The position numbers were made by a program, and so were the translations under genes. Shown in pieces: positions 33,558-41,432 of a DNA stretch of 64,000 bases. Numbering within the stretch: position 1 is the stretch's first letter; each line of letters opens with the position of its first letter. The stretch is from Limnobaculum parvum. GTDB lineage: Bacteria; Pseudomonadota; Gammaproteobacteria; Enterobacterales; Enterobacteriaceae. The notes below the pieces were generated by a model. That model searched no databases, was not told the DNA's origin, and was given only the letters and a program-made list of their open reading frames with translations. Location of the stretch: contig NZ_CP029185.2 in NCBI RefSeq assembly GCF_003096015.2, positions 3,243,501 through 3,307,500 on the forward strand, given 5' to 3'.

Positions 33558-34976
33558 TTATTCGTCATTAAATTGCGGACCAGCATAGTTATCAAATCGG
33601 GACCATTGCCCTTGGAATGTCAAGCGAACCGAACCGATAGGGCCGTTACGCTGCTTACCGAGAATAATCTGTGCGATCCCCTTCTCTTCACTGTTCTCGT
33701 TATACACTTCATCACGGTAAATAAACATAATGACGTCCGCATCTTGCTCAATGGAGCCAGATTCACGTAAGTCTGAGTTAACCGGGCGTTTATCGGCCCG
33801 TTGTTCCAGACTACGGTTAAGCTGAGACAGTGCCACGACCGGTACCTGTAGCTCTTTTGCCAGTGCTTTCAGTGAACGAGAAATTTCAGCAATTTCCAAC
33901 GTCCTATTGTCTGAAAGCGCCGGTACGCGCATCAGTTGCAGGTAGTCGATCATAATCATGCTGAGCCCGCCATGTTCGCGGAAAATACGCCGAGCACGGG
34001 AACGAACTTCCGTTGGCGTCAGGCCAGAGGAGTCATCAATATACATATTGCGTTTTTCCAGCAAAATACCCATGGTGCTGGAAATTCTGGCCCAGTCTTC
34101 ATCATCTAACTGACCCGTACGAATTTTGGTTTGGTCTACGCGCGAGAGTGAAGCCAGCATACGCATCATGATCTGTTCGCAAGGCATCTCAAGACTGAAG
34201 ATAAGCACTGGCTTTTCCTGCATCATGGCTGCGTTCTCACACAGGTTCATAGCGAAGGTGGTTTTACCCATCGAAGGACGCGCGGCAACAATAATTAAAT
34301 CCGACCGCTGTAAACCGGCGGTTTTCTTATCTAAATCATTAAAGCCAGTAGAAACGCCGGTCACACCGTCATGAGGTCGTTGATACAATTGTTCAATACG
34401 GGATACGGTATCCTCCAGAATCTGGTCGATACTTTTTGGCCCTTCATCTTTGTTGGTACGGCTTTCTGCAATCTGGAAAACTCGGGATTCCGCCAGATCC
34501 AACAGATCTTCACTGCTGCGCCCCTGAGGGTCATAACCGGCATCGGCAATTTCATTGGCTACCGAGATCATCTCACGGACTACCGCGCGCTCACGAACGA
34601 TGTCCGCATAAGCACCAATATTGGCCGCACTCGGGGTGTTTTTTGACAGCTCCGCCAGATAGGCGAACCCACCCACCTGATCCAGTACCCCTTTTTGTTC
34701 CAACGATTCAGATAGCGTAATCAAATCGATTGGCTTACCCAGCTCCAACAGTCGCTGCATTTCACCAAACACCGTGCGATGGGGTCGACTGTAAAAGTCG
34801 TTGGCGGTTACCCTCTCAGACACATTATCCCAGCGCTCGTTATCCAGCATCAGACCACCCAATACGGATTGTTCGGCCTCAAGGGAATGAGGCGGCATTT
34901 TCAGCCCTTCCATTTGACGGTCGATAGGCCGTTCGTTACGGGCGTTCTGCTTATTAAAAGGTGTTTTGCCAGCCAT
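33558..34976 (-). CDS. dnaB: Replicative DNA helicase DnaB
   Basis: A 472-residue hexameric 5'-3' helicase at the replication fork. The N-terminal domain includes MPPHSLEAEQSVLGGLMLDNERWD; the RecA-like C-terminal domain has Walker A ARPSMGKTTFAMN, Walker B MIMIDYLQLMRVP and QLNRSLEQRADKRPVNSDLRESGSIEQDADVIMFIYRDE. Length matches E. coli DnaB (471). No intein. Divergent from qor (147-base spacer) and followed by alr. Confidence 0.99.
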   Translation of the reverse strand: MAGKTPFNKQNARNERPIDRQMEGLKMPPHSLEAEQSVLGGLMLDNERWDNVSERVTANDFYSRPHRTVFGEMQRLLELGKPIDLITLSESLEQKGVLDQVGGFAYLAELSKNTPSAANIGAYADIVRERAVVREMISVANEIADAGYDPQGRSSEDLLDLAESRVFQIAESRTNKDEGPKSIDQILEDTVSRIEQLYQRPHDGVTGVSTGFNDLDKKTAGLQRSDLIIVAARPSMGKTTFAMNLCENAAMMQEKPVLIFSLEMPCEQIMMRMLASLSRVDQTKIRTGQLDDEDWARISSTMGILLEKRNMYIDDSSGLTPTEVRSRARRIFREHGGLSMIMIDYLQLMRVPALSDNRTLEIAEISRSLKALAKELQVPVVALSQLNRSLEQRADKRPVNSDLRESGSIEQDADVIMFIYRDEVYNENSEEKGIAQIILGKQRNGPIGSVRLTFQGQWSRFDNYAGPQFNDE

Positions 34977-35123
34977 GGGAGAATTAGCGATCCGATTACG
35001 ATTAAAAGATAACAGCTAAGCAGTATACGCGATGATGGCAACCTACCCAACGATCAACATGGCTGCTATGATGAATTTAATCTATGTTGATTAAAAATCA
35101 TTCATTACCCCGGAGTTTGTATT

Positions 35124-36107
35124 ATGGCTAAACGTATTGAATTTGCTGCAAATGGCGGTCCGGAAGTGCTGAAATATGTTGATTTTCCCCCAAGACAACC
35201 AGCCGACAATGAAGTGTTAGTCGCCAACAAAGCTATCGGAATTAACTATATTGATACCTATATTCGTAGCGGCCTGTATCCAACACCGTCTCTCCCCTCA
35301 GGATTAGGTACCGAAGCCGCAGGTATCGTAGAAAAAGTGGGTGCCGGAGTAACACACATTAACGTTGGCGATCGGGTGGTCTATGCCCAATCTCCATTAG
35401 GGGCTTATAGCGATGTCCACTGCGTAGCGGCGGATAAAGTGGCCAAACTCCCGGATGCTATCTCATTTGAACAGGCGGCGGCTTCCTTCTTGAAAGGGTT
35501 AACGGTTTATTATTTACTGCATATGACCTATCAGGTAAAACCGGGAGAAACCATTTTATTTCACGCTGCTGCCGGTGGTGTAGGTAAAATTGCCTGTCAG
35601 TGGGCAAAAGCGCTGGGCGTTAAGCTCATCGGTACCGTAGGTTCTGCTGAAAAAGCGGTGCAAGCTAAGAAGGATGGGGCCTGGGCCACGATTAACTATC
35701 AGGAAGAGGACATTGCCAAACGTGTTTCAGAACTGACTGACGGTGAAAAAGTGAATGTGGTCTATGACTCAGTGGGTAAATCAACCTGGCTCGCCTCGCT
35801 GGATTGTTTGCGTCCACACGGATTGATGGTCAGTTTTGGTAATGCCTCCGGCCCGGTTACCGGTGTGGATTTAGGCATTCTCAATCAAAAAGGCGGGTTA
35901 TATGTTACTCGACCGTCACTGGGCCACTACATCACCACGAAACAGCTATTACAACATGCGGCGAATGAACTGTTTTCCATGATCGCCAGTGGTGCCATTA
36001 ATGTGGACGTAGCACCAGAACAGAAATTCCCGCTTAAAGAGGCAGTTCGGGCTCATCAGGCATTGGAAAGCCGAATAACATCAGGGTCCTGTCTGTTAAT
36101 CCCCTGA
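35124..36107 (+). CDS. qor: NADPH:quinone oxidoreductase Qor
   Basis: A 327-residue zinc-independent medium-chain dehydrogenase/reductase. N-terminal catalytic domain (FAANGGPEVLKYVDFPP, GINYIDTYIRSGLYP, GLGTEAAGIVEKVG); NADPH-binding Rossmann domain with HAAAGGVGKIACQWAKALG (about 150-168). Length equals E. coli Qor (327). Reduces quinones by one electron with NADPH. Divergent from dnaB exactly as in E. coli. Confidence 0.96.
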   Translation: MAKRIEFAANGGPEVLKYVDFPPRQPADNEVLVANKAIGINYIDTYIRSGLYPTPSLPSGLGTEAAGIVEKVGAGVTHINVGDRVVYAQSPLGAYSDVHCVAADKVAKLPDAISFEQAAASFLKGLTVYYLLHMTYQVKPGETILFHAAAGGVGKIACQWAKALGVKLIGTVGSAEKAVQAKKDGAWATINYQEEDIAKRVSELTDGEKVNVVYDSVGKSTWLASLDCLRPHGLMVSFGNASGPVTGVDLGILNQKGGLYVTRPSLGHYITTKQLLQHAANELFSMIASGAINVDVAPEQKFPLKEAVRAHQALESRITSGSCLLIP

Positions 36108-36160
36108 TGAATAAAGAAGAATAAAGCACAATAATACTGACTAACGAATGGATATCCATA

Positions 36161-36652
36161 ATGGGAATACAAGCCTGCTATATGGCCATTGATGAAGATG
36201 GCCTGAACCACCTGATAGATCTTGATGAAGTCGATCTGGTTGATGAACTGGAAGAGCTGGAGGAACACAACGACACGCTGGACATCGGAAAAATGTGGGA
36301 TGGTCTGCATTTTATATTGACTGGCTGCTCCGCTAGCGAGCCTAGGGAAGATGATCCATTGAGCGATGCCGTTGTTGGTATTCATATACTGGATGAAGAG
36401 AACTTTATTGCCGCCATAGGAAATAATGAACTCCCTCCGATAATTACCGCCCTGAAACAGATCGATTTAGTTTGGTTGAAATCCCGATTTGATCCTCAAC
36501 TATTGAGCGACTCGGAGATCTATCCTGATATCTGGACTTCAGAACCTAAAGATTCGCTGTATGCTGAATTAGAGCAGGCATTAAAAGAACTGATAAGTTT
36601 TTACCAGCGCTGTCTGGATAATAATATGCATGTTGTTGTAAGTATTTACTAA
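36161..36652 (+). CDS. YfbM family protein (DUF1877)
   Basis: A 163-residue, strongly acidic soluble protein resembling E. coli YfbM. Shared features: MGxxxxYxxID start, LDIGKMWDGLHFILTG (compare WDFLHFGLTG), DPLSDAVVGIHIL, the YP...F/S segment and the C-terminal AL.ELISFYQRCLDN. Function unknown. No partners are evident; it lies between qor and a MerR-type operon with its own spacing on both sides. Confidence 0.85.
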   Translation: MGIQACYMAIDEDGLNHLIDLDEVDLVDELEELEEHNDTLDIGKMWDGLHFILTGCSASEPREDDPLSDAVVGIHILDEENFIAAIGNNELPPIITALKQIDLVWLKSRFDPQLLSDSEIYPDIWTSEPKDSLYAELEQALKELISFYQRCLDNNMHVVVSIY

Positions 36653-36738
36653 TTTCCCTCAGGGTATGGTGCTGAAGCATGCCGTACCCTTCCTCTTGTT
36701 TTTCCTGTCGGAAAATAGCTAACAAAAAATGATTCTGC

Positions 36739-36769
36739 TTGACTTAGAGTGCACTCTAGCCCTTAAGGT
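36739..36769 (+). promoter_or_regulatory. MerR-type promoter with 19-bp spacer and palindrome
   Basis: TTGACT (-35), a 19-bp spacer containing the perfect palindrome TAGAGTGCACTCTA, then TAAGGT (-10). The over-long spacer with central dyad is the hallmark of MerR-family promoters, which the regulator untwists to activate. CTTAGAG-N-CTCTA-like operators are known for the NmlR/AdhR aldehyde-response subgroup. Confidence 0.8.
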
Positions 36770-36799
36770 GATTCCTCTTATCCGTAAAAGGCGTGTTAT

Positions 36800-37183
36800 A
36801 TGAAAATTGGCACACTGGCGAAAAAGACCGGCTTATCTCCCCATACGCTTCGATATTACGAACGTATCGGGTTGCTCCCGGTAGTTTATCGGGATAGCAG
36901 CGGACAAAGAAATTATGACCAACGAGTACTGGATCGCATTGAGTTTCTCAGCAAATTGAGAACCACAGGTATGCCTCTGCGCGATATGCAGCAGTATGCC
37001 GAGATGGTGAGTCAGGGTGATAGCACTGCCGATCTACGTCGACAGTTGCTGGAACATCACCGTCAACAAGTTCAAGACCGACTAGCTGAATTGCAAAGTT
37101 GTCTGCTAGTGATTGATAAGAAAATTGATGGCTACTGCAACAGCAGTTACATGATTACTGATACAACAGGAGATCCCAAATGA
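36800..37183 (+). CDS. MerR family transcriptional regulator
   Basis: A 127-residue regulator: winged helix at the N-terminus (MKIGTLAKKTGLSPHTLRYYERIGLLPVVYRDSSGQRNYD), then a dimerising coiled coil (about 80-115). No metal-binding cysteine pair near the C-terminus is in the positions of CueR or ZntR: only C106 and C121 are present. An aldehyde/electrophile-type (NmlR/AdhR) sensor is more likely than a metal sensor. It overlaps the aldo-keto reductase gene by 4 bases (ATGA), so the regulator controls its own operon through the 19-bp-spacer promoter just upstream. Confidence 0.92.
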   Translation: MKIGTLAKKTGLSPHTLRYYERIGLLPVVYRDSSGQRNYDQRVLDRIEFLSKLRTTGMPLRDMQQYAEMVSQGDSTADLRRQLLEHHRQQVQDRLAELQSCLLVIDKKIDGYCNSSYMITDTTGDPK

Positions 37184-38151
37184 AATACGTCCGTTTTGGT
37201 TCTACAGGCATCAAAGTTTCCCCTATCTGTCTAGGCTGTATGACATATGGCAGCCCAGAATGGCGGGAATGGGTATTAGATGAAAATGGTACCCGGCCCT
37301 TTATCAAAAAAGCATTGGACCTCGGCATCAACTTTTTTGATACCGCAGATATGTATTCCCTTGGCGCCAGCGAAGACGTTTTAGGTAAAACGCTGTTGAA
37401 GATGGTTCCCCGAGACGATGTGGTTATCGCCACCAAAGTGTTTAACCCAATGAGCGATAACCCTAACGATCGAGGCCTGTCCCGTAAGCATATTCTGAAA
37501 AGTATTGATGCCTCACTGAAGCGCCTAGGAACCGACTATATCGATCTGTATATCATCCATCGTTTCGATCCTGAAACCTCAATTGAAGAAACCGTTGAAG
37601 CGCTAGATACCGTCGTACGCTCCGGCAAAGCCAGATACATCGGCGCATCTTCAATGCATGCCTGGCAGTTTATGCGGATGTTATCCCTACAAGAGCAGCA
37701 TGGGCTGGCCAAATTCGTCTCAATGCAGAATCACTACAACCTGATATATCGCGAAGAAGAGCGAGAAATGTTGCCTTTGTGCGAAGAGATGGGAATTGCC
37801 GTCACACCGTGGTCGCCACTGGCGCGCGGCGTATTAACTGGATCCAGAAAGAATCAAACTATTCGGGCAACCACCGATACGCCAGCACATCATTGGTACA
37901 ACCATCAGGCAGAAGAAGATGCCATCGTTAGCGCGGTAGAACAGGTCGCCACCGCCCGCGGCGTTCCTCCTGCACAGATAGCATTGGCTTGGGTAAGGCA
38001 CCGTAAAGTGGTGACATCCCCAATTATTGGTGCATCTAAACCGCACCATCTGGATGATGCCGTCGCTGCCCTGTCATTAACGTTGAGTGATGAAGAGGTG
38101 GCGAGACTGGAAGCACCATACCGCCCAAGAAATCTGGCGGGACACGAGTAA
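37180..38151 (+). CDS. Aldo/keto reductase
   Basis: A 323-residue NAD(P)H-dependent reductase with the AKR TIM barrel. Motifs: FFDTADMYSLGASEDVLGK (catalytic Asp and Tyr), VIATKVFNP (Lys), IDLYIIHRFDP (His), and the cofactor-binding C-terminal SPIIGASKPHHLDDAVAAL. Probably reduces aldehydes or methylglyoxal-like carbonyls; substrate not fixed. Translationally coupled to the MerR gene, which suggests induction by reactive aldehydes. Confidence 0.93.
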   Translation: MKYVRFGSTGIKVSPICLGCMTYGSPEWREWVLDENGTRPFIKKALDLGINFFDTADMYSLGASEDVLGKTLLKMVPRDDVVIATKVFNPMSDNPNDRGLSRKHILKSIDASLKRLGTDYIDLYIIHRFDPETSIEETVEALDTVVRSGKARYIGASSMHAWQFMRMLSLQEQHGLAKFVSMQNHYNLIYREEEREMLPLCEEMGIAVTPWSPLARGVLTGSRKNQTIRATTDTPAHHWYNHQAEEDAIVSAVEQVATARGVPPAQIALAWVRHRKVVTSPIIGASKPHHLDDAVAALSLTLSDEEVARLEAPYRPRNLAGHE

Positions 38152-38203
38152 GTCGTTCCGTGATAAAACCAAAAAAAACGTAATAGTTGCATTAAAGATG
38201 GTT

Positions 38204-38254
38204 TTCCGGCCGGGCTCAATGATGACATACGCATAATTGTCATTACGGCCGGAA
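38204..38254. terminator. Two-tier hairpin between aldo-keto reductase and dusA genes
   Basis: Outer stem TTCCGGCCG/CGGCCGGAA is perfect (9 bp); an inner stem TGACA/TGTCA closes the arm. It lies between convergent genes but lacks a clear T-tract on either side, so termination is only one possible role. Confidence 0.5.
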
Positions 38255-38341
38255 TATCCATTGATGCCCGTTGAGTAAGTCAGTCCGCAGTCTAAGGGAC
38301 TCTGTCATAGAAGCTTTTTACTATTTGGATTTAGAACAAAC

Positions 38342-39340
38342 TTAACTGGATTTCTCCGTCACCATCGCCAGTGCCTGTCGCAATACTTCAACATCCGCTC
38401 CGGCTTTATGCGCATTCTCACTTAAATGCCGGCGGAACTGACGCGCGCCGGGGATCCCTTGAAACAGTCCCAGCATATGGCGGGTGATATGTCCTAAATA
38501 AGTGCCTTTAGAGAGCTCCTGCTCAATGTAAGGATACATCGCCTCAATTACCGCAGCGGCCTGAGGGATTTCCCGTTCGATACCAAAGAGTTCACTATCA
38601 ACTCGCGCTAGTATCCCCGGGTTCTGATAGGCTTCACGCCCCATCATCACGCCATCAACATGTTGCAGATGAACCTTCGCTTCTTCCAACGTTTTAATGC
38701 CACCGTTAATGGCAACGGTCAAATGAGGGAACTCTTGCTTAACCAAATAGACTCGAGAGTAATCCAGCGGTGGAATCTCCCGATTCTCTTTTGGACTTAA
38801 ACCTGATAACCAGGCTTTGCGCGCATGAAGCGTGAAGTTATCACAACCGCCCCGCTCTGAAACAACGGAAATAAAACGCTGCAAAAACTCATAGTTATCA
38901 GAGTCATCAATCCCAATTCGTGTTTTTACCGTTACCGGTATGGAAACCGCCTGCTTCATTGCACTGACACATTCAGCCACCAGTTCAGGTTCCGCCATTA
39001 GGCAAGCGCCAAAACGTCCGTTTTGCACCCGATCGGAAGGACAGCCAGCATTCAGGTTAATCTCGCTATAGCCCAATTCTTCCGCGCGCTTAGCGCATTC
39101 CGCCAGCGCCTGAGGTTCACTCCCCCCTAGCTGCAACGCAACCGGCTGCTCTTGCCGGCTGTATGCCAGATAATCTCCCTTGCCAAACAGGATCGCGCCG
39201 GTAGTGACCATTTCGGTATACAGCAGCGTTTGCCCGCTTAATAAGCGGTGGAAATAGCGACAATGGCGATCGGTCCAGTCGAGCATCGGGGCAACGGAAA
39301 AGCGCTGCATGGGGTATTGTATTGATTTATCAGAATTCAT
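38342..39340 (-). CDS. dusA: tRNA-dihydrouridine(20/20a) synthase DusA
   Basis: A 332-residue FMN-dependent enzyme that makes dihydrouridine at positions 20/20a of tRNA. Barrel start FSVAPMLDWTDRHCRYFHRLLS, catalytic C100 in LNAGCPSDRVQNGRFGACLM, FMN-phosphate region INGGIKTLEEA and DGVMMGREAYQNPG, and the C-terminal helical domain. In E. coli dusA (yjbN) also neighbours zur. Divergent from zur with 210 bases between. Confidence 0.97.
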   Translation of the reverse strand: MNSDKSIQYPMQRFSVAPMLDWTDRHCRYFHRLLSGQTLLYTEMVTTGAILFGKGDYLAYSRQEQPVALQLGGSEPQALAECAKRAEELGYSEINLNAGCPSDRVQNGRFGACLMAEPELVAECVSAMKQAVSIPVTVKTRIGIDDSDNYEFLQRFISVVSERGGCDNFTLHARKAWLSGLSPKENREIPPLDYSRVYLVKQEFPHLTVAINGGIKTLEEAKVHLQHVDGVMMGREAYQNPGILARVDSELFGIEREIPQAAAVIEAMYPYIEQELSKGTYLGHITRHMLGLFQGIPGARQFRRHLSENAHKAGADVEVLRQALAMVTEKSS

Positions 39341-39550
39341 AAAGAAATTAGCGGCTACCAGATAGTTTTCTTGATCGACGAACGCGATACCAGCATGGGG
39401 TTCGGCGGGATGATTACCGACATTTTACCATAGAAACGGCAACTGTTGTTATCGCCCTTCCCACGATTATTCGGTTGAGGGATATGCTATCGGCGTTCTT
39501 TATTAAGCATGGTAGAATCATTATCAGGATTGTGAATAACAGAGATACCA

Positions 39551-40000
39551 ATGAAATCAGCCAATATTGAGTCTATGCTGACAAAAGCCCAAAAGCTGTG
39601 CGATCAGCGAGCAGTGCGTTTAACTCCTCAGCGTTGTCTGGTGTTACGCCTAATGGCGGAACAAAAGAATGCTATCAGCGCCTATGACTTATTAGATCTG
39701 CTGCGTGTCGCTGAACCTCAAGCCAAACCCCCTACGGTCTATCGCGCACTCGACTTTTTACTTGAGCAGGGCTTTATTCATAAAATCGAATCCACCAATA
39801 GCTATGTAGTTTGCCATCATGTAGGTGAGCCGCTGCACACTTCTGCATTGTTCATTTGTGATAGCTGTGGATTAGTGACCGAGCATCACGCAGAAGGTAT
39901 AGATCAACGATTGAAAGAACTGGCGGAAAAAAGTCACTTCACGATTCAGCATAGCGTACTGGAAACTCATGGTATTTGTTCACAATGTGCTAATAAATAA
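39551..40000 (+). CDS. zur: Zinc uptake regulator Zur
   Basis: A 149-residue Fur-family repressor of zinc uptake genes. Winged helix: RLTPQRCLVLRLMAEQKNAISAYDLLDLLRVAEPQAKPPTVYRALDFLLEQGFIHKIES, very close to E. coli Zur. Zinc sites include CHHVGEPLHTSALFICDSCG (structural Cys4-type and regulatory His) and the C-terminal HGICSQC pair. It is about 22 residues shorter than E. coli Zur (171), lacking the His/Cys-rich tail. Confidence 0.93.
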   Translation: MKSANIESMLTKAQKLCDQRAVRLTPQRCLVLRLMAEQKNAISAYDLLDLLRVAEPQAKPPTVYRALDFLLEQGFIHKIESTNSYVVCHHVGEPLHTSALFICDSCGLVTEHHAEGIDQRLKELAEKSHFTIQHSVLETHGICSQCANK

Positions 40001-40136
40001 TACATTAACTATTAATCCATTTTAATTATCCTTTCTATTTCACCTCCTTAAAAATAGAAATAATATTTGCTTTGTGCTCGATCGGAAGGCCATTTGGACT
40101 TAACGTCGGTGCGTATTGAGCCTCGCTCAAAGGGAC

Positions 40137-40176
40137 AGAAAATCAAAAAGCGCCCTAAGGCGCTTTTTGATTTTCT
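40137..40176. terminator. Bidirectional terminator between zur and lexA
   Basis: A perfect 18-bp inverted repeat (40137-40154 with 40159-40176) with GCGCC/GGCGC core and CTAA loop. A-rich and T-rich arms allow termination in both directions between convergent genes. Confidence 0.92.
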
Positions 40177-40234
40177 GCTATATTCGCTATCCGTTTTCAC
40201 ATCAGCCAATATCTAATTTTTGGATATTGCTTAA

Positions 40235-40846
40235 TTACATCCAGTCGCCGTTACGAATAACACCCACTGCAAGCCCTTCAATGGTTAGGCTCTGCTCACG
40301 CAGATCAACCACTATGGGTGAAAACTCTTCATTTTCAGGCAGTAACTCAACAACATTACCTTGTTTTTTCAGACGCTTAACCGTGACTTCATCATCAATA
40401 CGTGCAACCACCACTTGGCCGTTACGTACATCCTGAGTTTTATGCACCGCAAGCAGATCGCCATCCATAATACCAATATCTTTCATTGACATGCCGCTAA
40501 CGCGCAGTAAAAAGTCAGCGTGCGGCCTGAACAGCGCCGGATCGATCTGATAATGACTTTCCACATGTTCCTGAGCCAGTAAAGGTTCACCTGCGGCGAC
40601 TCGACCAATTAACGGGAGGCCTACATCTTCCGTTTCCAGCAGCAGACGAATCCCCCTAGATGCCCCATTAATGATCTCAATCACCCCTTTACGAGCTAAA
40701 GCTTTCAAATGTTCTTCTGCCGCATTGGGTGACTTAAACCCTAAGGTTTGGGCAATCTCTGCACGAGTCGGCGGCATCCCTGACTGATTGATATGATCGC
40801 GAATCAGGTCATAAATTTGTTGCTGTCTAGCGGTTAATGCTTTCAT
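40235..40846 (-). CDS. lexA: LexA repressor
   Basis: A 203-residue SOS repressor. N-terminal winged helix MKALTARQQQIYDLIRDHINQSGMPPTRAEIAQTLGF; cleavage bond Ala85-Gly86 in GRVAAGEPLLA; catalytic Ser120 (VSGMSMKD) and Lys157 (EVTVKRLKK), each one residue beyond the E. coli numbering. RecA-stimulated self-cleavage inactivates it and induces SOS genes. Two LexA boxes lie directly upstream, giving autoregulation. Confidence 0.99.
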   Translation of the reverse strand: MKALTARQQQIYDLIRDHINQSGMPPTRAEIAQTLGFKSPNAAEEHLKALARKGVIEIINGASRGIRLLLETEDVGLPLIGRVAAGEPLLAQEHVESHYQIDPALFRPHADFLLRVSGMSMKDIGIMDGDLLAVHKTQDVRNGQVVVARIDDEVTVKRLKKQGNVVELLPENEEFSPIVVDLREQSLTIEGLAVGVIRNGDWM

Positions 40847-40863
40847 TTTTCGATTCCCTTACC

Positions 40864-40879
40864 CTGTTTTTTTATACAG
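40864..40879 (-). promoter_or_regulatory. LexA box 1 of lexA
   Basis: CTGTTTTTTTATACAG (plus-strand reading), CTG-N10-CAG, 17 bases before the lexA start. Confidence 0.88.
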
Positions 40880-40884
40880 TTATG

Positions 40885-40900
40885 CTGTGAGTATATACAG
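40885..40900 (-). promoter_or_regulatory. LexA box 2 of lexA
   Basis: CTGTGAGTATATACAG (plus-strand reading). Two boxes centred 21 bp apart repeat the E. coli lexA operator layout. Confidence 0.9.
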
Positions 40901-40934
40901 GTATCCGCTAGATGAAAACCTTCATATTTCATAT

Positions 40935-41312
40935 TTACGAGATATATCGAGAAAAATGACTCCAAAGCACAGAAACCCAGACAAACAGCGCCAGTAATAT
41001 CATAATCAGTACAGCCGCAGATCCCATGTCCTTCGCCCGACCCGAAAGCTCATGGTGTTCGGTACCTATACGGTCAACGACCGCTTCAATCGCACTATTG
41101 ATAATTTCAAAACCCACAATCAATACCACCGAACCAATCAGCAAGATTCGTTCAACGAGGGTGACATCCAACCAACTGGCGAGAATAATGGCCACCAGCA
41201 GCAGCACAATTTCCTGACGAAAAGCAGCTTCATTTTTCCAGGCGGCCTGTAAGCCACCCCATGAATATCCTGCTGCTTTAATGATACGAGTAAGCCCTGT
41301 CACTTGGTTCAT
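40935..41312 (-). CDS. dgkA: Diacylglycerol kinase DgkA
   Basis: A 125-residue inner-membrane enzyme that phosphorylates diacylglycerol to phosphatidic acid, recycling lipid left by periplasmic glucan synthesis. Amphipathic N-terminus (TRIIKAAGYSWGGLQAAWKNEAAFRQE), three membrane helices and the active-site segment FEIINSAIEAVVDRIGTEHHELSGRAKDMGSAAV. Length is near the E. coli protein (122). Divergent from plsB, as in E. coli, and placed upstream of lexA on the same strand. Confidence 0.97.
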   Translation of the reverse strand: MNQVTGLTRIIKAAGYSWGGLQAAWKNEAAFRQEIVLLLVAIILASWLDVTLVERILLIGSVVLIVGFEIINSAIEAVVDRIGTEHHELSGRAKDMGSAAVLIMILLALFVWVSVLWSHFSRYIS

Positions 41313-41432
41313 TCATCAATCCTCAAAAAAATTCTGCCCAATTTTAGCAATAATCATTCATCACATCATCACAGATCGCGCCGAGTTCTGGTATTCTGGC
41401 GACTCGTTATCTATATGAGGCTCGAAATATTT

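Noticed and set aside
41304..41432. Longer N-terminus for PlsB starting inside dgkA
   Set aside because: The extra 43 residues (including a His/Ser-rich run) have no counterpart in PlsB and would overlap the dgkA start and the shared promoter region.
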